The position numbers and the translations under genes were made by a program. Shown here piece after piece: positions 1-7,420 of a stretch of DNA of 28,293 nucleotides (its first letter is position 1; every line of letters begins with the position of its first letter). The stretch is from DASZHC01 sp035938215. GTDB taxonomy: Bacteria; Verrucomicrobiota; Verrucomicrobiia; Chthoniobacterales; JAFAMB01. The DNA lies in assembly GCA_035938215.1 (NCBI GenBank), contig DASZHC010000285.1:1-28293 (forward strand), read 5' to 3'. Below the pieces are notes generated by a model. The model was not told the origin of the DNA and ran no database searches. It worked only from the letters and a program-made list of their open reading frames with translations.

Positions 1-1
1 T

Positions 2-163
2 CCAATCCAGCTGGCGGACGCAATCCAGTATCTTGGCTCCAATCGGGAACTGCTTGATCTCTACGGGCGAACTTCCCGCCAACTTGCCGAGCGGAAGTTC
101 TCCTTACAAACGACAACTGGGGCACTCAGACGGATCTTTGAGCAGTTCGATCTGGTCGCTTGA
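2..163 (+). CDS. C-terminal tail of a probable glycosyltransferase (5' end outside window)
   Basis: An open frame enters from the left edge and ends at TGA 161-163. It encodes about 53 residues of the style LADAIQYLGSNRELLDLYG, then RQLAERKFSL and a final RRIFEQFD. This matches the usual last helix of GT-B glycosyltransferases (family 4 or 1): an 'add a few residues, strike the wrong ones' helix after the nucleotide-sugar site, then a basic x-ER-F-S segment that packs back on the N-terminal domain. No catalytic part is visible, so donor and acceptor are unknown. The family call rests only on this tail pattern. The downstream SWIB gene is 84 bp away in the same direction, with no obvious functional link. 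Confidence 0.55.
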   Translation, partial: PIQLADAIQYLGSNRELLDLYGRTSRQLAERKFSLQTTTGALRRIFEQFDLVA

Positions 164-211
164 GCCGGTTAGTGACCCGATATCCGGCTGGCTCCCCTGG
201 GCAATTTGTGG

Positions 212-239
212 TTGATTTCCTCGAGAGTCACTCTTTAAT
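212..239 (+). promoter_or_regulatory. possible sigma70-type promoter for the SWIB gene
   Basis: TTGATT (212-217) and TTTAAT (234-239) are separated by 16 bp. They match the -35 box at four positions and the -10 box at five. Transcription would start about 246, almost on the ATG at 248, so the transcript would be leaderless or nearly so; this fits the absence of a Shine-Dalgarno sequence before that ATG. Weak evidence, by eye only. Confidence 0.3.
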
Positions 240-247
240 CCCTACCT

Positions 248-505
248 ATGTCAAACGAAAGCAAAGCGAAAAGCGCGTTCATGAAGCCTGTACAGCCAGA
301 TGCCGCGCTTGCCAAGATTGTCGGCGAAAATCCAATTCCCAGGACCGAACTGACTAAGAAGCTTTGGGAATACATCAAAAAGAACAACCTTCAGGAAAAA
401 AAACTCATTAAAGCGGATGCAGCTCTTGAAGCTGTCTTTAACGGCAAAAAGGAAGTCGATATGTTCGAACTCACCCGCCTCGTGAATTCTCATATCGTCA
501 AATAA
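248..505 (+). CDS. small stand-alone SWIB/MDM2-domain protein
   Basis: This 85-residue protein is almost entirely one SWIB domain (about residues 12-83). Visible hallmarks are the PRTELTKKLWEYIKKNNLQ helix, the KKLIKADAAL turn and the closing helix MFELTRLVNSHIV. In eukaryotes the fold is part of SWI/SNF and MDM2. In bacteria, single-domain copies occur mainly in Chlamydiae, Verrucomicrobia and relatives, where a DNA-associated or topoisomerase-related role has been suggested but their function is not settled. The N-terminal tail is basic and Ala/Lys rich, compatible with nucleic-acid contact. ATG 248 is used; ATG 281 is a later alternative. The next gene begins 6 nt after the stop, so the two may be co-transcribed. 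Confidence 0.9.
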   Translation: MSNESKAKSAFMKPVQPDAALAKIVGENPIPRTELTKKLWEYIKKNNLQEKKLIKADAALEAVFNGKKEVDMFELTRLVNSHIVK

Positions 506-511
506 TCCGTC

Positions 512-1270
512 GTGTGCCGGTTCCCGGTTGGCTTCGGCCAAGCAACCGGATGCCATCTACCATTCGTGACCTCGTTCGCCAATAAGCTAATCATCGCGGT
601 TGTGCTGGCAATTGGGCTGGCGGTGACCTCGTTTTTCTTTCCCGTGGTGCCTGCAGTGCAAAATCTTTGCACGTGGATTGGCAGTCTCGGTCCCCTTGGC
701 GTTTTTTTGCTATCCCTTCTCCTTGCTATCGGTTCGCTTTTTTTTATGCCAGCAAGTCCGTTCATCATAGCCGGTGCGGCTGTCTTCGGCTTCCCTTTAG
801 GTGTCTTGGGAGGGCTTGCCGGCGTCGCATTGGGCGCGGCGGGCGGGTTCAGCTTGTCCCGATGGTTCTTGCGCAATGACATATCCACCCGGCTGCGGAA
901 ACATGCGACTTTTCGCGCCATCGATACGGCGATAGAAAAGGAAGGATGGAAAATAGTGATCCTGCTGCGTCTCTGCCCGATCCCTTTCGGTCTCGCAAAC
1001 TATTTGTATGGCCTGACGGCTGTTCCGTTTCGAGCCTACGTGACAGCGAGTGTCATCGGAAGTTTGCCCGGTCTCCTGCTTTTCTGCCAGCTTGGTAGCG
1101 CGGGCAAGGCAGAACTTGAAGCAATCGCTTCCGGACACATCGGCAATAGTGCCGGAGAACTTATCGTGCTTTCTATCAGCATCGCCTCCACCATAGCCGC
1201 CATCGTATTGCTCCCCCGATTTGCGCGCAAAGCGGTTGCGAAATATACCCATGTATCGCTCCCTTCGTAG
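512..1270 (+). CDS. VTT-domain membrane protein, TVP38/TMEM64 (DedA-like) family
   Basis: Integral membrane protein of up to 252 residues. It has an N-terminal hydrophobic helix (about 25-45), a VTT core with the re-entrant signature LFFMPASPFIIAGAAVFG and the glycine-rich GGLAGVALGAAGG, then RLCPIPFGLANYLYG and SVIGSLPG, the conserved second half of the family, and a final TM helix. DedA/TVP38 proteins are thought to act in lipid scrambling or undecaprenyl-phosphate and envelope homeostasis; the exact substrate here is unknown. The frame opens at GTG 512. A second GTG at 566 would begin just before the first TM helix and is a reasonable alternative because residues 2-18 look non-family. The stop TAG lies inside the first bases of a hairpin repeat. 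Confidence 0.85.
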   Translation: MCRFPVGFGQATGCHLPFVTSFANKLIIAVVLAIGLAVTSFFFPVVPAVQNLCTWIGSLGPLGVFLLSLLLAIGSLFFMPASPFIIAGAAVFGFPLGVLGGLAGVALGAAGGFSLSRWFLRNDISTRLRKHATFRAIDTAIEKEGWKIVILLRLCPIPFGLANYLYGLTAVPFRAYVTASVIGSLPGLLLFCQLGSAGKAELEAIASGHIGNSAGELIVLSISIASTIAAIVLLPRFARKAVAKYTHVSLPS

Positions 1271-1357
1271 GGAGGGACGGCCTCTGTGTCGTCCCATGTT
1301 TCTCCTTGTTATTGGGCCAGCAATGATTAGTCGGACGGCACGGAGGCCGTCCCTCCC
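1270..1357. repeat. GGACGGC-type repeat, paired inverted copy (long hairpin)
   Basis: Two 25-nt arms, 1270-1294 and 1333-1357, are reverse complements with two mismatches and enclose a 38-nt loop. The right arm holds its own small palindrome, GGACGGC-ACGGAG-GCCGTCC. The hairpin sits between two convergent genes (VTT protein and MBL protein) and could act as a two-way transcription stop, though there is no clear T run. Another copy of the right arm is at 6099-6123. Such arms are typical of dispersed palindromic (REP-like) repeats. Confidence 0.85.
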
Positions 1358-1467
1358 TGATAAACGAACGTTGGCGAAATGCGCGAGGGGCCAAGCACCG
1401 CACGGACCGATCGCAGGTTCCTTGCGCAAGTCACGGGAGCTACAGATCTTTAAGAGCGCCAGGACAG

Positions 1468-2841
1468 CTAGAACTCGTACTCCTTCCCGGGCTCGGGAAT
1501 AACTGCCTGAGTCGCAGGCAATTCCAACGCTATCCTTTCCGCAAACCACCCGACAGCCGGCGGGTCCCCGTGCACCAATACGACAACTCGGGGAGCAACT
1601 TTGCGTATGTACTCTAATAGCATCTCCCGTGGCGCATGCGCGCTGAAATCAAACTGCTGCACATTACATGCCAATCTCCCACTAGGTAACTGCCCATCGA
1701 GTTGGATTTGATCACCGAGCCGCGCGGCTTTCAGCCGGCCGCCAGGTGAGTCAGGGTCCGCATAACCGACAAAAAAGATCGACTGCCTGGGGTCGCCAAT
1801 CAAGCGCTCCGCGAGCTGATTCGACAATGTTTTCTCTGTCATCATTCCGCTCGAGAGTGCATAAATACGCCTGCGGTTGATTTGTGTCGTGGCAATCTCG
1901 CGGCCGCTCAAAACAAAGGGTCCAATCGAATCGAGCAGTTGCAGCCCGGGATGCTGCCGTGTCGTCAGTGATGCGAGCTGATCATGCGCCACAGTAATCT
2001 TCGTGCTCAGACCGCCGATGTAAATCGGTGTCTCTGCCAACGCGCCACGACGTTTGAAATGATAGAGCATCGTAAGGACTTCCTGGGTTTTCCCGAGCGC
2101 AAAGACCGGAATAAGGACCGACCCGCCCCGGTCAAACGCTTCTTCGAGGGCTACCAGAAATCTTTGTTCCTCCTTTCTTCGTGAATATGAGGGGTCGGGC
2201 GCACGATCTCCTCGCGTAGTCTCTATAATCAGAACATCGATTTCCTCTTCCGGAAAGTCGGCGCTCCTCATTAGTGTTTGTTGCAAAAAGTTCACATCGC
2301 CGGTGTAGAAAATCTTTCGCCCTTCAGCGCGAAACAGAATACCCGCCGACCCAAGAATATGCCCGGAATCATACAGTTCGAACGTCGGTTCACCCTGAGG
2401 TCCCGGTAAGCGCTCCCCGGAAAGTGTCCAATGTTGACGGAGTCCAACGCTTTGCCAGTGCTCAGCCGCCTGGTCCGCTTCGCGGTGTGTAAACAAAGGG
2501 TAGCCCCGAGTGCCGAGCTCGTCGCGCTGCCGCGACATAACGTTCACGGAATTATGGAGCATGATATCAGACAGCTTCGACGTGGCGTGGGTCATCAGCA
2601 CCCGAGCTTGCGGTTGCCGTCGCATGAGGACAGGAAGCGAACCGACATGATCCTGGTGAGCATGAGAGATGAGAATGGCGTCAAGTGAACCATCCGGTAC
2701 GAGCCGATACATAGGCAGGGCAGCCTCATTTTCCTCCTTGGGATGGAGCCCCGCGTCGACCACTAACTTCCGGCCTTCCAGCTCCAGAAAGTAAGAATTA
2801 GCTCCAATCTCTGTTCGCCGGGTCAAATTGATGAATCGCAT
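1468..2841 (-). CDS. metallo-beta-lactamase/beta-CASP ribonuclease-like protein
   Basis: 457 residues. The MBL half has the metal motif HAHQDH (His60, His62, Asp64, His65) and later SGHILGSAG and YTGDVN. The beta-CASP half follows (VLIPVFALGKTQEVL, IYIGGLS), with FVGYADPDSPGGRL and the closing DFSAHA and VLVHGD motifs. This order is that of the YSH1/CPSF73-like bacterial proteins, predicted zinc-dependent endo- or 5' exoribonucleases in the cytoplasm; no KH domain is visible. The frame also opens at TTG 2850, but ATG 2841 gives a normal family N-terminus (MRFINLTRRTEIGANSY). It is divergent from the DUF1800 gene with 82 bp between the chosen starts. Its substrate cannot be told from sequence. 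Confidence 0.9.
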   Translation of the reverse strand: MRFINLTRRTEIGANSYFLELEGRKLVVDAGLHPKEENEAALPMYRLVPDGSLDAILISHAHQDHVGSLPVLMRRQPQARVLMTHATSKLSDIMLHNSVNVMSRQRDELGTRGYPLFTHREADQAAEHWQSVGLRQHWTLSGERLPGPQGEPTFELYDSGHILGSAGILFRAEGRKIFYTGDVNFLQQTLMRSADFPEEEIDVLIIETTRGDRAPDPSYSRRKEEQRFLVALEEAFDRGGSVLIPVFALGKTQEVLTMLYHFKRRGALAETPIYIGGLSTKITVAHDQLASLTTRQHPGLQLLDSIGPFVLSGREIATTQINRRRIYALSSGMMTEKTLSNQLAERLIGDPRQSIFFVGYADPDSPGGRLKAARLGDQIQLDGQLPSGRLACNVQQFDFSAHAPREMLLEYIRKVAPRVVVLVHGDPPAVGWFAERIALELPATQAVIPEPGKEYEF

Positions 2842-2923
2842 TCGCTTCAAATTCGCTGAAACCTAGCCTTTGACGGTACGTCTGCAAATTCGGTAAAACC
2901 GCCGTTAGGGATTGAAGGCTCAA

Positions 2924-4381
2924 ATGTTGTCACCGCTCACACTGAAACGCTGGGATTTTGACGCTGCCGCGCATCTTTTGGTTCGCGCGGGCTTCGGAGG
3001 GCGTGCAGAAGAAATTGAGAAGCTTCATGCGCTCGGGCCAGCCAAAGCCATAAGCTCTTTGGTCGATTCTCAGCCCGAATCTTACGCTCCTCCAGCATGC
3101 GCTGATCCCCACGGCCAAGACGAGCTCCGCAACCAACTTCGCGACGCCGTTACGCCGGAACAGAAACAGTCGGTACGCAAACTTCTCAATGAACGGTTCC
3201 GGTACGAGATGAGCGATCTTACCCGCTGGTGGGTCATGCGGATGGTGAACACGCGCGCACCGTTTGTCGAAAAAATGACTCTATTCTGGCACGGTCGTTT
3301 TGCTACCAGCGGCCAAAAGGTACGGCATGCCTATAAGATGTGGCATCAGAACGAAATATTGCGCCAAAACGGGCTGGCTAATTTTGCCAATCTTACCAAA
3401 GCGATTTCGCGCGATCCGGCGATGATGATCTGGTTAGACACTGTTCAGAGCAAAAAAGAGCGGCCTAACGAAAATTTTGCGCGCGAAGTCATGGAGCTTT
3501 TTACGCTCGGCGAGGGCTGCTACTCCGAATCTGATGTCAAAGAGGCGGCACGGGCATGGACAGGCTACAGAATCGACAAAGACAATCAATCCTTCAGATT
3601 CGCTCCCGCACAATTTGACTCGGGGCTGAAGACCTTTCTGGGAAAAACCGGCTCATGGAACGGCGATCAGATCGTCGATATGATTGTCAGCCAACCCCAG
3701 TGTGCGCGGTTCATTGCAGCAAAGATATGGAAGTTTTTCGCATACGAAACAACGGATCCAAAGCTGATCGACGCGCTGGCAAGCGAGTTCCGCAACGTTC
3801 AATACGAAATTCGGCCCTTCATGAAGCAGGTTTTTTCTACGCAGGAATTTTACGGTACAGAAGCTTTGAATTCTCAGATCAAAAGTCCGGTTCAGTTCTT
3901 GGTTCAAGCCTTTCGAACGATGCCAATTGCTTTGCCGGAATCATCCGTCTTAGAGTTTGCATTCCGCCAAATGGGCCAGGTTCCATTTTACCCGCCAAGC
4001 GTAAAAGGATGGGACGGCGGCAATAGCTGGATCAATACCGCGACTCTGACGTTTCGTTATAAACTCGCTCGCCAATTAGTCGAGGGAATCGATCCACAGG
4101 AACTCGGGCTGCCAAAGCCGCTTGCGATGGACATGGGCGGAATCAGACCTGCCACAACCCCTGCATTGTTAGTCGACCAGATAGTCACAGCGTCGGACCG
4201 CCAGCAGCCACAAAACGTTGTCGAGAAGCTGTTCGTTCGAATATTCCAATGCAGCTCTAAATTCGAACTTGCAACCAGGTTTCGCGAATTCCTTTCCAAC
4301 CGGAGCCTTCCACTGGAAGACTCGACCATCCGCGGCTTGGCCGCATTGATGATGACCACACCCTATTACCAACTGACATAA
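2924..4381 (+). CDS. DUF1800 family protein
   Basis: 485 residues with DUF1800 hallmarks along the whole length: DFDAAAHLLVRAGFGG at the start, WWVMRMVNT, TLFWHGRFATSGQKV, NFAREVMELFTLGEG, EAARAWTGYRID, a central SPVQFLVQAFR and the C-terminal PPSVKGWDGGNSWINTATL. The family is common in Planctomycetes, Verrucomicrobia and Proteobacteria and is nearly always next to a DUF1501 gene, as here. Its biochemical role is not established; secreted or periplasmic hydrolase-type roles have been suggested for the pair. No clear signal peptide is seen. ATG 2924 is preceded by GAAGG at a good distance, so it is preferred over the TTG at 2912. The DUF1501 gene starts 31 bp downstream, probably in one operon. 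Confidence 0.92.
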   Translation: MLSPLTLKRWDFDAAAHLLVRAGFGGRAEEIEKLHALGPAKAISSLVDSQPESYAPPACADPHGQDELRNQLRDAVTPEQKQSVRKLLNERFRYEMSDLTRWWVMRMVNTRAPFVEKMTLFWHGRFATSGQKVRHAYKMWHQNEILRQNGLANFANLTKAISRDPAMMIWLDTVQSKKERPNENFAREVMELFTLGEGCYSESDVKEAARAWTGYRIDKDNQSFRFAPAQFDSGLKTFLGKTGSWNGDQIVDMIVSQPQCARFIAAKIWKFFAYETTDPKLIDALASEFRNVQYEIRPFMKQVFSTQEFYGTEALNSQIKSPVQFLVQAFRTMPIALPESSVLEFAFRQMGQVPFYPPSVKGWDGGNSWINTATLTFRYKLARQLVEGIDPQELGLPKPLAMDMGGIRPATTPALLVDQIVTASDRQQPQNVVEKLFVRIFQCSSKFELATRFREFLSNRSLPLEDSTIRGLAALMMTTPYYQLT

Positions 4382-4412
4382 TGCAGGGCTGCCTCCTCCT
4401 CGAGATACCTCT

Positions 4413-5714
4413 ATGGAACACGATCTACCAGTTCTGACAAGACGGGCCTTTCTGCGGACCTCGCTCATTGTGGCGGCGCTTAGTTGGACCGTACCGGTAT
4501 TTATTCAGCAAACATGTATGGTTATGCATGCTCAGGCCCTGGATTCCGCGGTTCAGGGAGGGACAGGCCGTGACCATCCCATCCTTGTCGTGATCCAGCT
4601 GGCTGGAGGAAACGATGGACTGAACACGATTATTCCCTTTGAGGATGATCTCTATTTCAAGGCGCGGCCTACGATTGGAATACCAAAGAACCAGGTTATA
4701 CCTCTTGATAAAGGAATCGGGCTTCATCCAAGCCTGGGATCTCTGAAAGCGCTCTACGAGAGCGGTAATCTCGCCATTATTCAAGGCGTGGGGTATCCAA
4801 ATCCGAATCGATCACATTTTCGTTCAACTGAAATTTGGCAAACGGCCTCGGACGCAAATCAAATCCTCACGAAAGGATGGCTGGGGCGATACTTCGATAA
4901 CTGTTGCCGCGGCGAAGACCCGACTGTGGGCGTTGTTCTAGGCGAACAACTTCCGGAAGCATTCAATGCGAATGTCCCTACAGGCGTCGCAATCGGCCGT
5001 CCCGGCAACCTGGGCTTTGATCGGACGAGCGATCCCGGCGAGGCTCATCTGTTTTCCGAGTTGAATGGCCTTGAACCTGACGCAATGTCGGGCGACTCGA
5101 TCGGTAGCCTTTCAGGACCAAATAACTCTGGCCTTTCGGCGCTTGAATATCTTCAGCGGACGGCGCTCGACGCGCAGGTGAGCGCTGAAAGGATCAGGCA
5201 GATGCTTCGAAGCTCAAAAAACGAGGTTTCTTATCCAAGAAATCAATTGGGTAATTCACTCGGCCTCATTGCTCGCTTGATTGCCGGCAGCTTGCCCACT
5301 CGTGTTTATTACGCGAGCCAAGGAGGTTATGATACACACGCCGGCCAGGCCAACACTCACCAGCGTTTGTTGAGTGAGTTCAGCGCTGCTCTTTTCGCTT
5401 TTTGTAACGATCTGAAAAGAAAAGGGATTTTCGATCGAATCGTTGTAATGACCTTCAGCGAGTTTGGCAGACGCGTTATTGAAAATGCAAACGGCGGGAC
5501 CGACCACGGAACTGCTGCGCCGCTGTTTGTGTGCGGCGGCGGCGTGAATCCGGGCCTTTACGGTAAACAGCCCGCGCTCGATAAACTTGACTCCGGGGAT
5601 CTTTTTTACGGCATAGATTTCCGATCAGTTTATTCGACAATTTTGCTCAATTGGATGAAGGCACCCGCCGGAAAAATTCTAGGTCGCGAGTTTCCAAAGC
5701 TGAGCTTCGTCTAG
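4413..5714 (+). CDS. DUF1501 family protein with twin-arginine signal
   Basis: 433 residues. The N-terminus holds a Tat-type signal, TRRAFLRTSL followed by a hydrophobic stretch (about 10-32), predicting export of the folded protein. The DUF1501 body follows: VVIQLAGGNDGLNTIIPF, GVGYPNPNRSHFRSTEIWQT, YYASQGGYDTHAGQ, MTFSEFGRRV and GTDHGTAAPLFVCGG. This His/Asp-rich pattern resembles the alkaline phosphatase/sulfatase superfamily metal site, so a metal-dependent hydrolase is a fair guess, but the substrate is unknown. It follows DUF1800 by 31 bp. Its TAG stop (5712-5714) is the second to fourth base of a terminal-repeat copy, so the last codon abuts a repeat. Confidence 0.92.
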   Translation: MEHDLPVLTRRAFLRTSLIVAALSWTVPVFIQQTCMVMHAQALDSAVQGGTGRDHPILVVIQLAGGNDGLNTIIPFEDDLYFKARPTIGIPKNQVIPLDKGIGLHPSLGSLKALYESGNLAIIQGVGYPNPNRSHFRSTEIWQTASDANQILTKGWLGRYFDNCCRGEDPTVGVVLGEQLPEAFNANVPTGVAIGRPGNLGFDRTSDPGEAHLFSELNGLEPDAMSGDSIGSLSGPNNSGLSALEYLQRTALDAQVSAERIRQMLRSSKNEVSYPRNQLGNSLGLIARLIAGSLPTRVYYASQGGYDTHAGQANTHQRLLSEFSAALFAFCNDLKRKGIFDRIVVMTFSEFGRRVIENANGGTDHGTAAPLFVCGGGVNPGLYGKQPALDKLDSGDLFYGIDFRSVYSTILLNWMKAPAGKILGREFPKLSFV

Positions 5715-5737
5715 TGCACCGTCTCGCATATAATGAT
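5711..5737 (+). repeat. lone terminal repeat of the CTAGTG/ATAATG element family
   Basis: This 27-nt stretch begins CTAGTGCACCGTCTCGCATA and ends TAATGAT. It matches the right terminus of the 25419-25696 element (reverse complement) with two mismatches and the arms of the 16215-16271 palindrome. No partner end was seen before the next gene or just after it. The copy spans exactly from the stop of DUF1501 to the ATG of DUF488 and carries a perfect TATAAT (5729-5734) overlapping that ATG. Confidence 0.85.
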
Positions 5738-6092
5738 CCAGATCAAACGAGTGTATGACCCGCCCGCGAAAGAGGATGGCGCGCGTTTTCTGGTGGAACG
5801 CCTGTGGCCGCGCGGAATGAAAAAGGAGGCCTTGCACATGGACATCTGGTGTAAGAACGCAGCGCCCAGCGACGATCTGCGCCGCTGGTTCAGCCACGAC
5901 CCAGCCAAATGGAAGGAATTCCAACGGCGATACCTGGCTGAGTTGGCCGAAAATCGTGCAGCCTGGCAACCGTTGCTGGATGCAGCCAAGCCCGGTAACA
6001 TCACACTCCTGTACAGTGCTCATGACACAGAGCATAATAGCGCCGTAGTGCTGAAGTCATACTTGGAAAAGCGACTGGCCGGCCAGAAATGA
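5733..6092 (+). CDS. DUF488 (YeaO-like) family protein
   Basis: 119 residues, the usual size of the short YeaO-type DUF488 family. Visible hallmarks are IKRVYDPP, the conserved RFLVERLWPRGMKKE block, WCKNAAPSDDLRRWFSHDP, the F..RYLAEL helix and the strand TLLYSAHDTEHNSAVVL. The function of the family is unknown; the 'uroporphyrin-III methyltransferase' label sometimes attached to it has no support in this sequence. It starts 18 nt after the DUF1501 stop and is probably co-transcribed with it. The ATG lies within the terminal-repeat copy (ATAATG), and there is no Shine-Dalgarno sequence because the repeat occupies the leader. Confidence 0.88.
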   Translation: MIQIKRVYDPPAKEDGARFLVERLWPRGMKKEALHMDIWCKNAAPSDDLRRWFSHDPAKWKEFQRRYLAELAENRAAWQPLLDAAKPGNITLLYSAHDTEHNSAVVLKSYLEKRLAGQK

Positions 6093-6098
6093 TGAATC

Positions 6099-6123
6099 GG
6101 ACGGCACGGAGGCCGTCCCTCCC
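6099..6123 (+). repeat. GGACGGC-type repeat, single copy
   Basis: Identical over 25 nt to the right arm of the hairpin at 1333-1357. It can fold alone into a GGACGGC/GCCGTCC stem with a 6-nt loop. It lies 7 bp after the DUF488 stop and could work as a transcription stop between the convergent DUF488 and AttH-like genes. The remaining intergenic sequence to 6319 shows nothing I can name. Confidence 0.85.
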
Positions 6124-6319
6124 ATGAAAGATGAAGATCGGCGAAAAAAAGAGGACGACGCGTCCATGATGCAGCCCTTGCGATTTGTCACTCGCCGGAG
6201 AATCTAATAACCGATGGAAATTCCGGGCAGATCTCCGAAGTTCTATTGAAACAACCACGGCAAATCACGAGTTTGAGGCTACATGGATGAAGACCGGCGG
6301 AATCCTAGCGAGCGGCTCT

Positions 6320-7420
6320 TCATTCTTTCAGCCCTGGTGTCGCTCCCTGATATCCCGTTAACTCCATGTATCCAACGCCGTCTACCGGCTCGTGTCCGCG
6401 TTCACCTCTGAGTTTTATGGCACCCTCCCAGTAGACCACGGAGAGGTTCAGTTCTTGATTCTCTACCCGTGGCACGATTATCACGTCGAGATTTAGCTTT
6501 GGAATTCGGAGCGTCCATTCTACCGGATAGCTAACTTTGGTTGAAGGACTCTGCCAGGATTTCAGCGACGTCAGCTCAAAATCGTTGACTCCGAGATCCA
6601 CGATTGATCCGCCGGAATCAATCCACTTTCCGCACGAGTAGGGATCGATGCCACCATTCCTCAGACGCATCTGGTAAAGCATCAGATCGCTTCCGTCCGT
6701 GAACTGAATCCCAAACCAATTCCAACCAACTTGGTCTTCCGACAACTGGTTTGTCGCCCACTCGCGGTCAAACCAGGAATTGCCGGTTACCTCATGGGTG
6801 TCGTTGCCAATTGTGATTGAACCGGAGGTTGTCAACCGGGTGATCGAATAATAATAGGATGCCCTTCCAATTCCTGCCGCCTTCTGGCTTAGTCCGTTTT
6901 CTCCTTCAAGAACCGCGGGCTTGGTCGGTTTCAACTGAAGATCGATCGAGTAGTTCGCACTCGCCGCATGCAAATGAAAATCCGATGCATACGAAAGCTC
7001 CCAGTTATCTATCCAGGCCAACCGGTTGTCACTTCCAAACCCGGCTTCTCCGAACGCTCCGCGGCTAACGCGACTATCATAATGGAATTGTTTGTTGTTG
7101 ATGTCCGTCACGGCAAAATGAGCGAATTTCAAATCATCCATGACAAAACGCGAACGCACCGGAATGCGCTTGCGCACCGGTCGATAGCCATATCGAAAAA
7201 ACGTAACTTGATAACCAAATTCTCGACCACCTTGCCTCCGGAGATTTCCGGTAAAATACCACCACTCTGTCCTAAAACCGTAGTGCGGTAGATGATCTAG
7301 AGGAAGTGTGATTTGATAACCTGGAACGGCAAGACTCCACCCGTCTGCGTTGGCCTCCTCTCCTCTTCCGGATACGCAGGCAACGCAAAGGACAAAAATG
7401 ACGAGCACTCTCACAATCAC
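6320..7420 (-). CDS. secreted AttH/CrtC-like lipocalin-fold protein
   Basis: 366 residues from GTG 7420, which overlaps the permease stop as GTGA and has AGGATGG just upstream. A signal peptide is clear: VRVLVIFVLCVACVSG then GRGEEANA. The body carries the family blocks HYGFRTEWWYFTGNL, FGYQVTFFRYG, KFAHFAVTD, NSWFDREWATNQL and GWNWFGIQFTDGSDLMLYQMR. AttH and the carotenoid 1,2-hydratase CrtC share this double lipocalin fold. In this genetic setting, next to an FtsX/MacB permease, the protein is generally a periplasmic partner of unknown substrate rather than a carotenoid enzyme; no carotenoid genes are near. A longer frame opens at 7561 but would overlap the permease by 145 nt and place the signal peptide internally, so it is not used. 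Confidence 0.85.
   Translation of the reverse strand: MIVRVLVIFVLCVACVSGRGEEANADGWSLAVPGYQITLPLDHLPHYGFRTEWWYFTGNLRRQGGREFGYQVTFFRYGYRPVRKRIPVRSRFVMDDLKFAHFAVTDINNKQFHYDSRVSRGAFGEAGFGSDNRLAWIDNWELSYASDFHLHAASANYSIDLQLKPTKPAVLEGENGLSQKAAGIGRASYYYSITRLTTSGSITIGNDTHEVTGNSWFDREWATNQLSEDQVGWNWFGIQFTDGSDLMLYQMRLRNGGIDPYSCGKWIDSGGSIVDLGVNDFELTSLKSWQSPSTKVSYPVEWTLRIPKLNLDVIIVPRVENQELNLSVVYWEGAIKLRGERGHEPVDGVGYMELTGYQGATPGLKE

Noticed and set aside
797..1549. 250-codon minus-strand frame over the VTT gene and the hairpin repeat
   Set aside because: It is antisense to a gene with clear family motifs, and it runs through both arms of the GGACGGC repeat, giving the typical repeat-derived DGLRAVR string.
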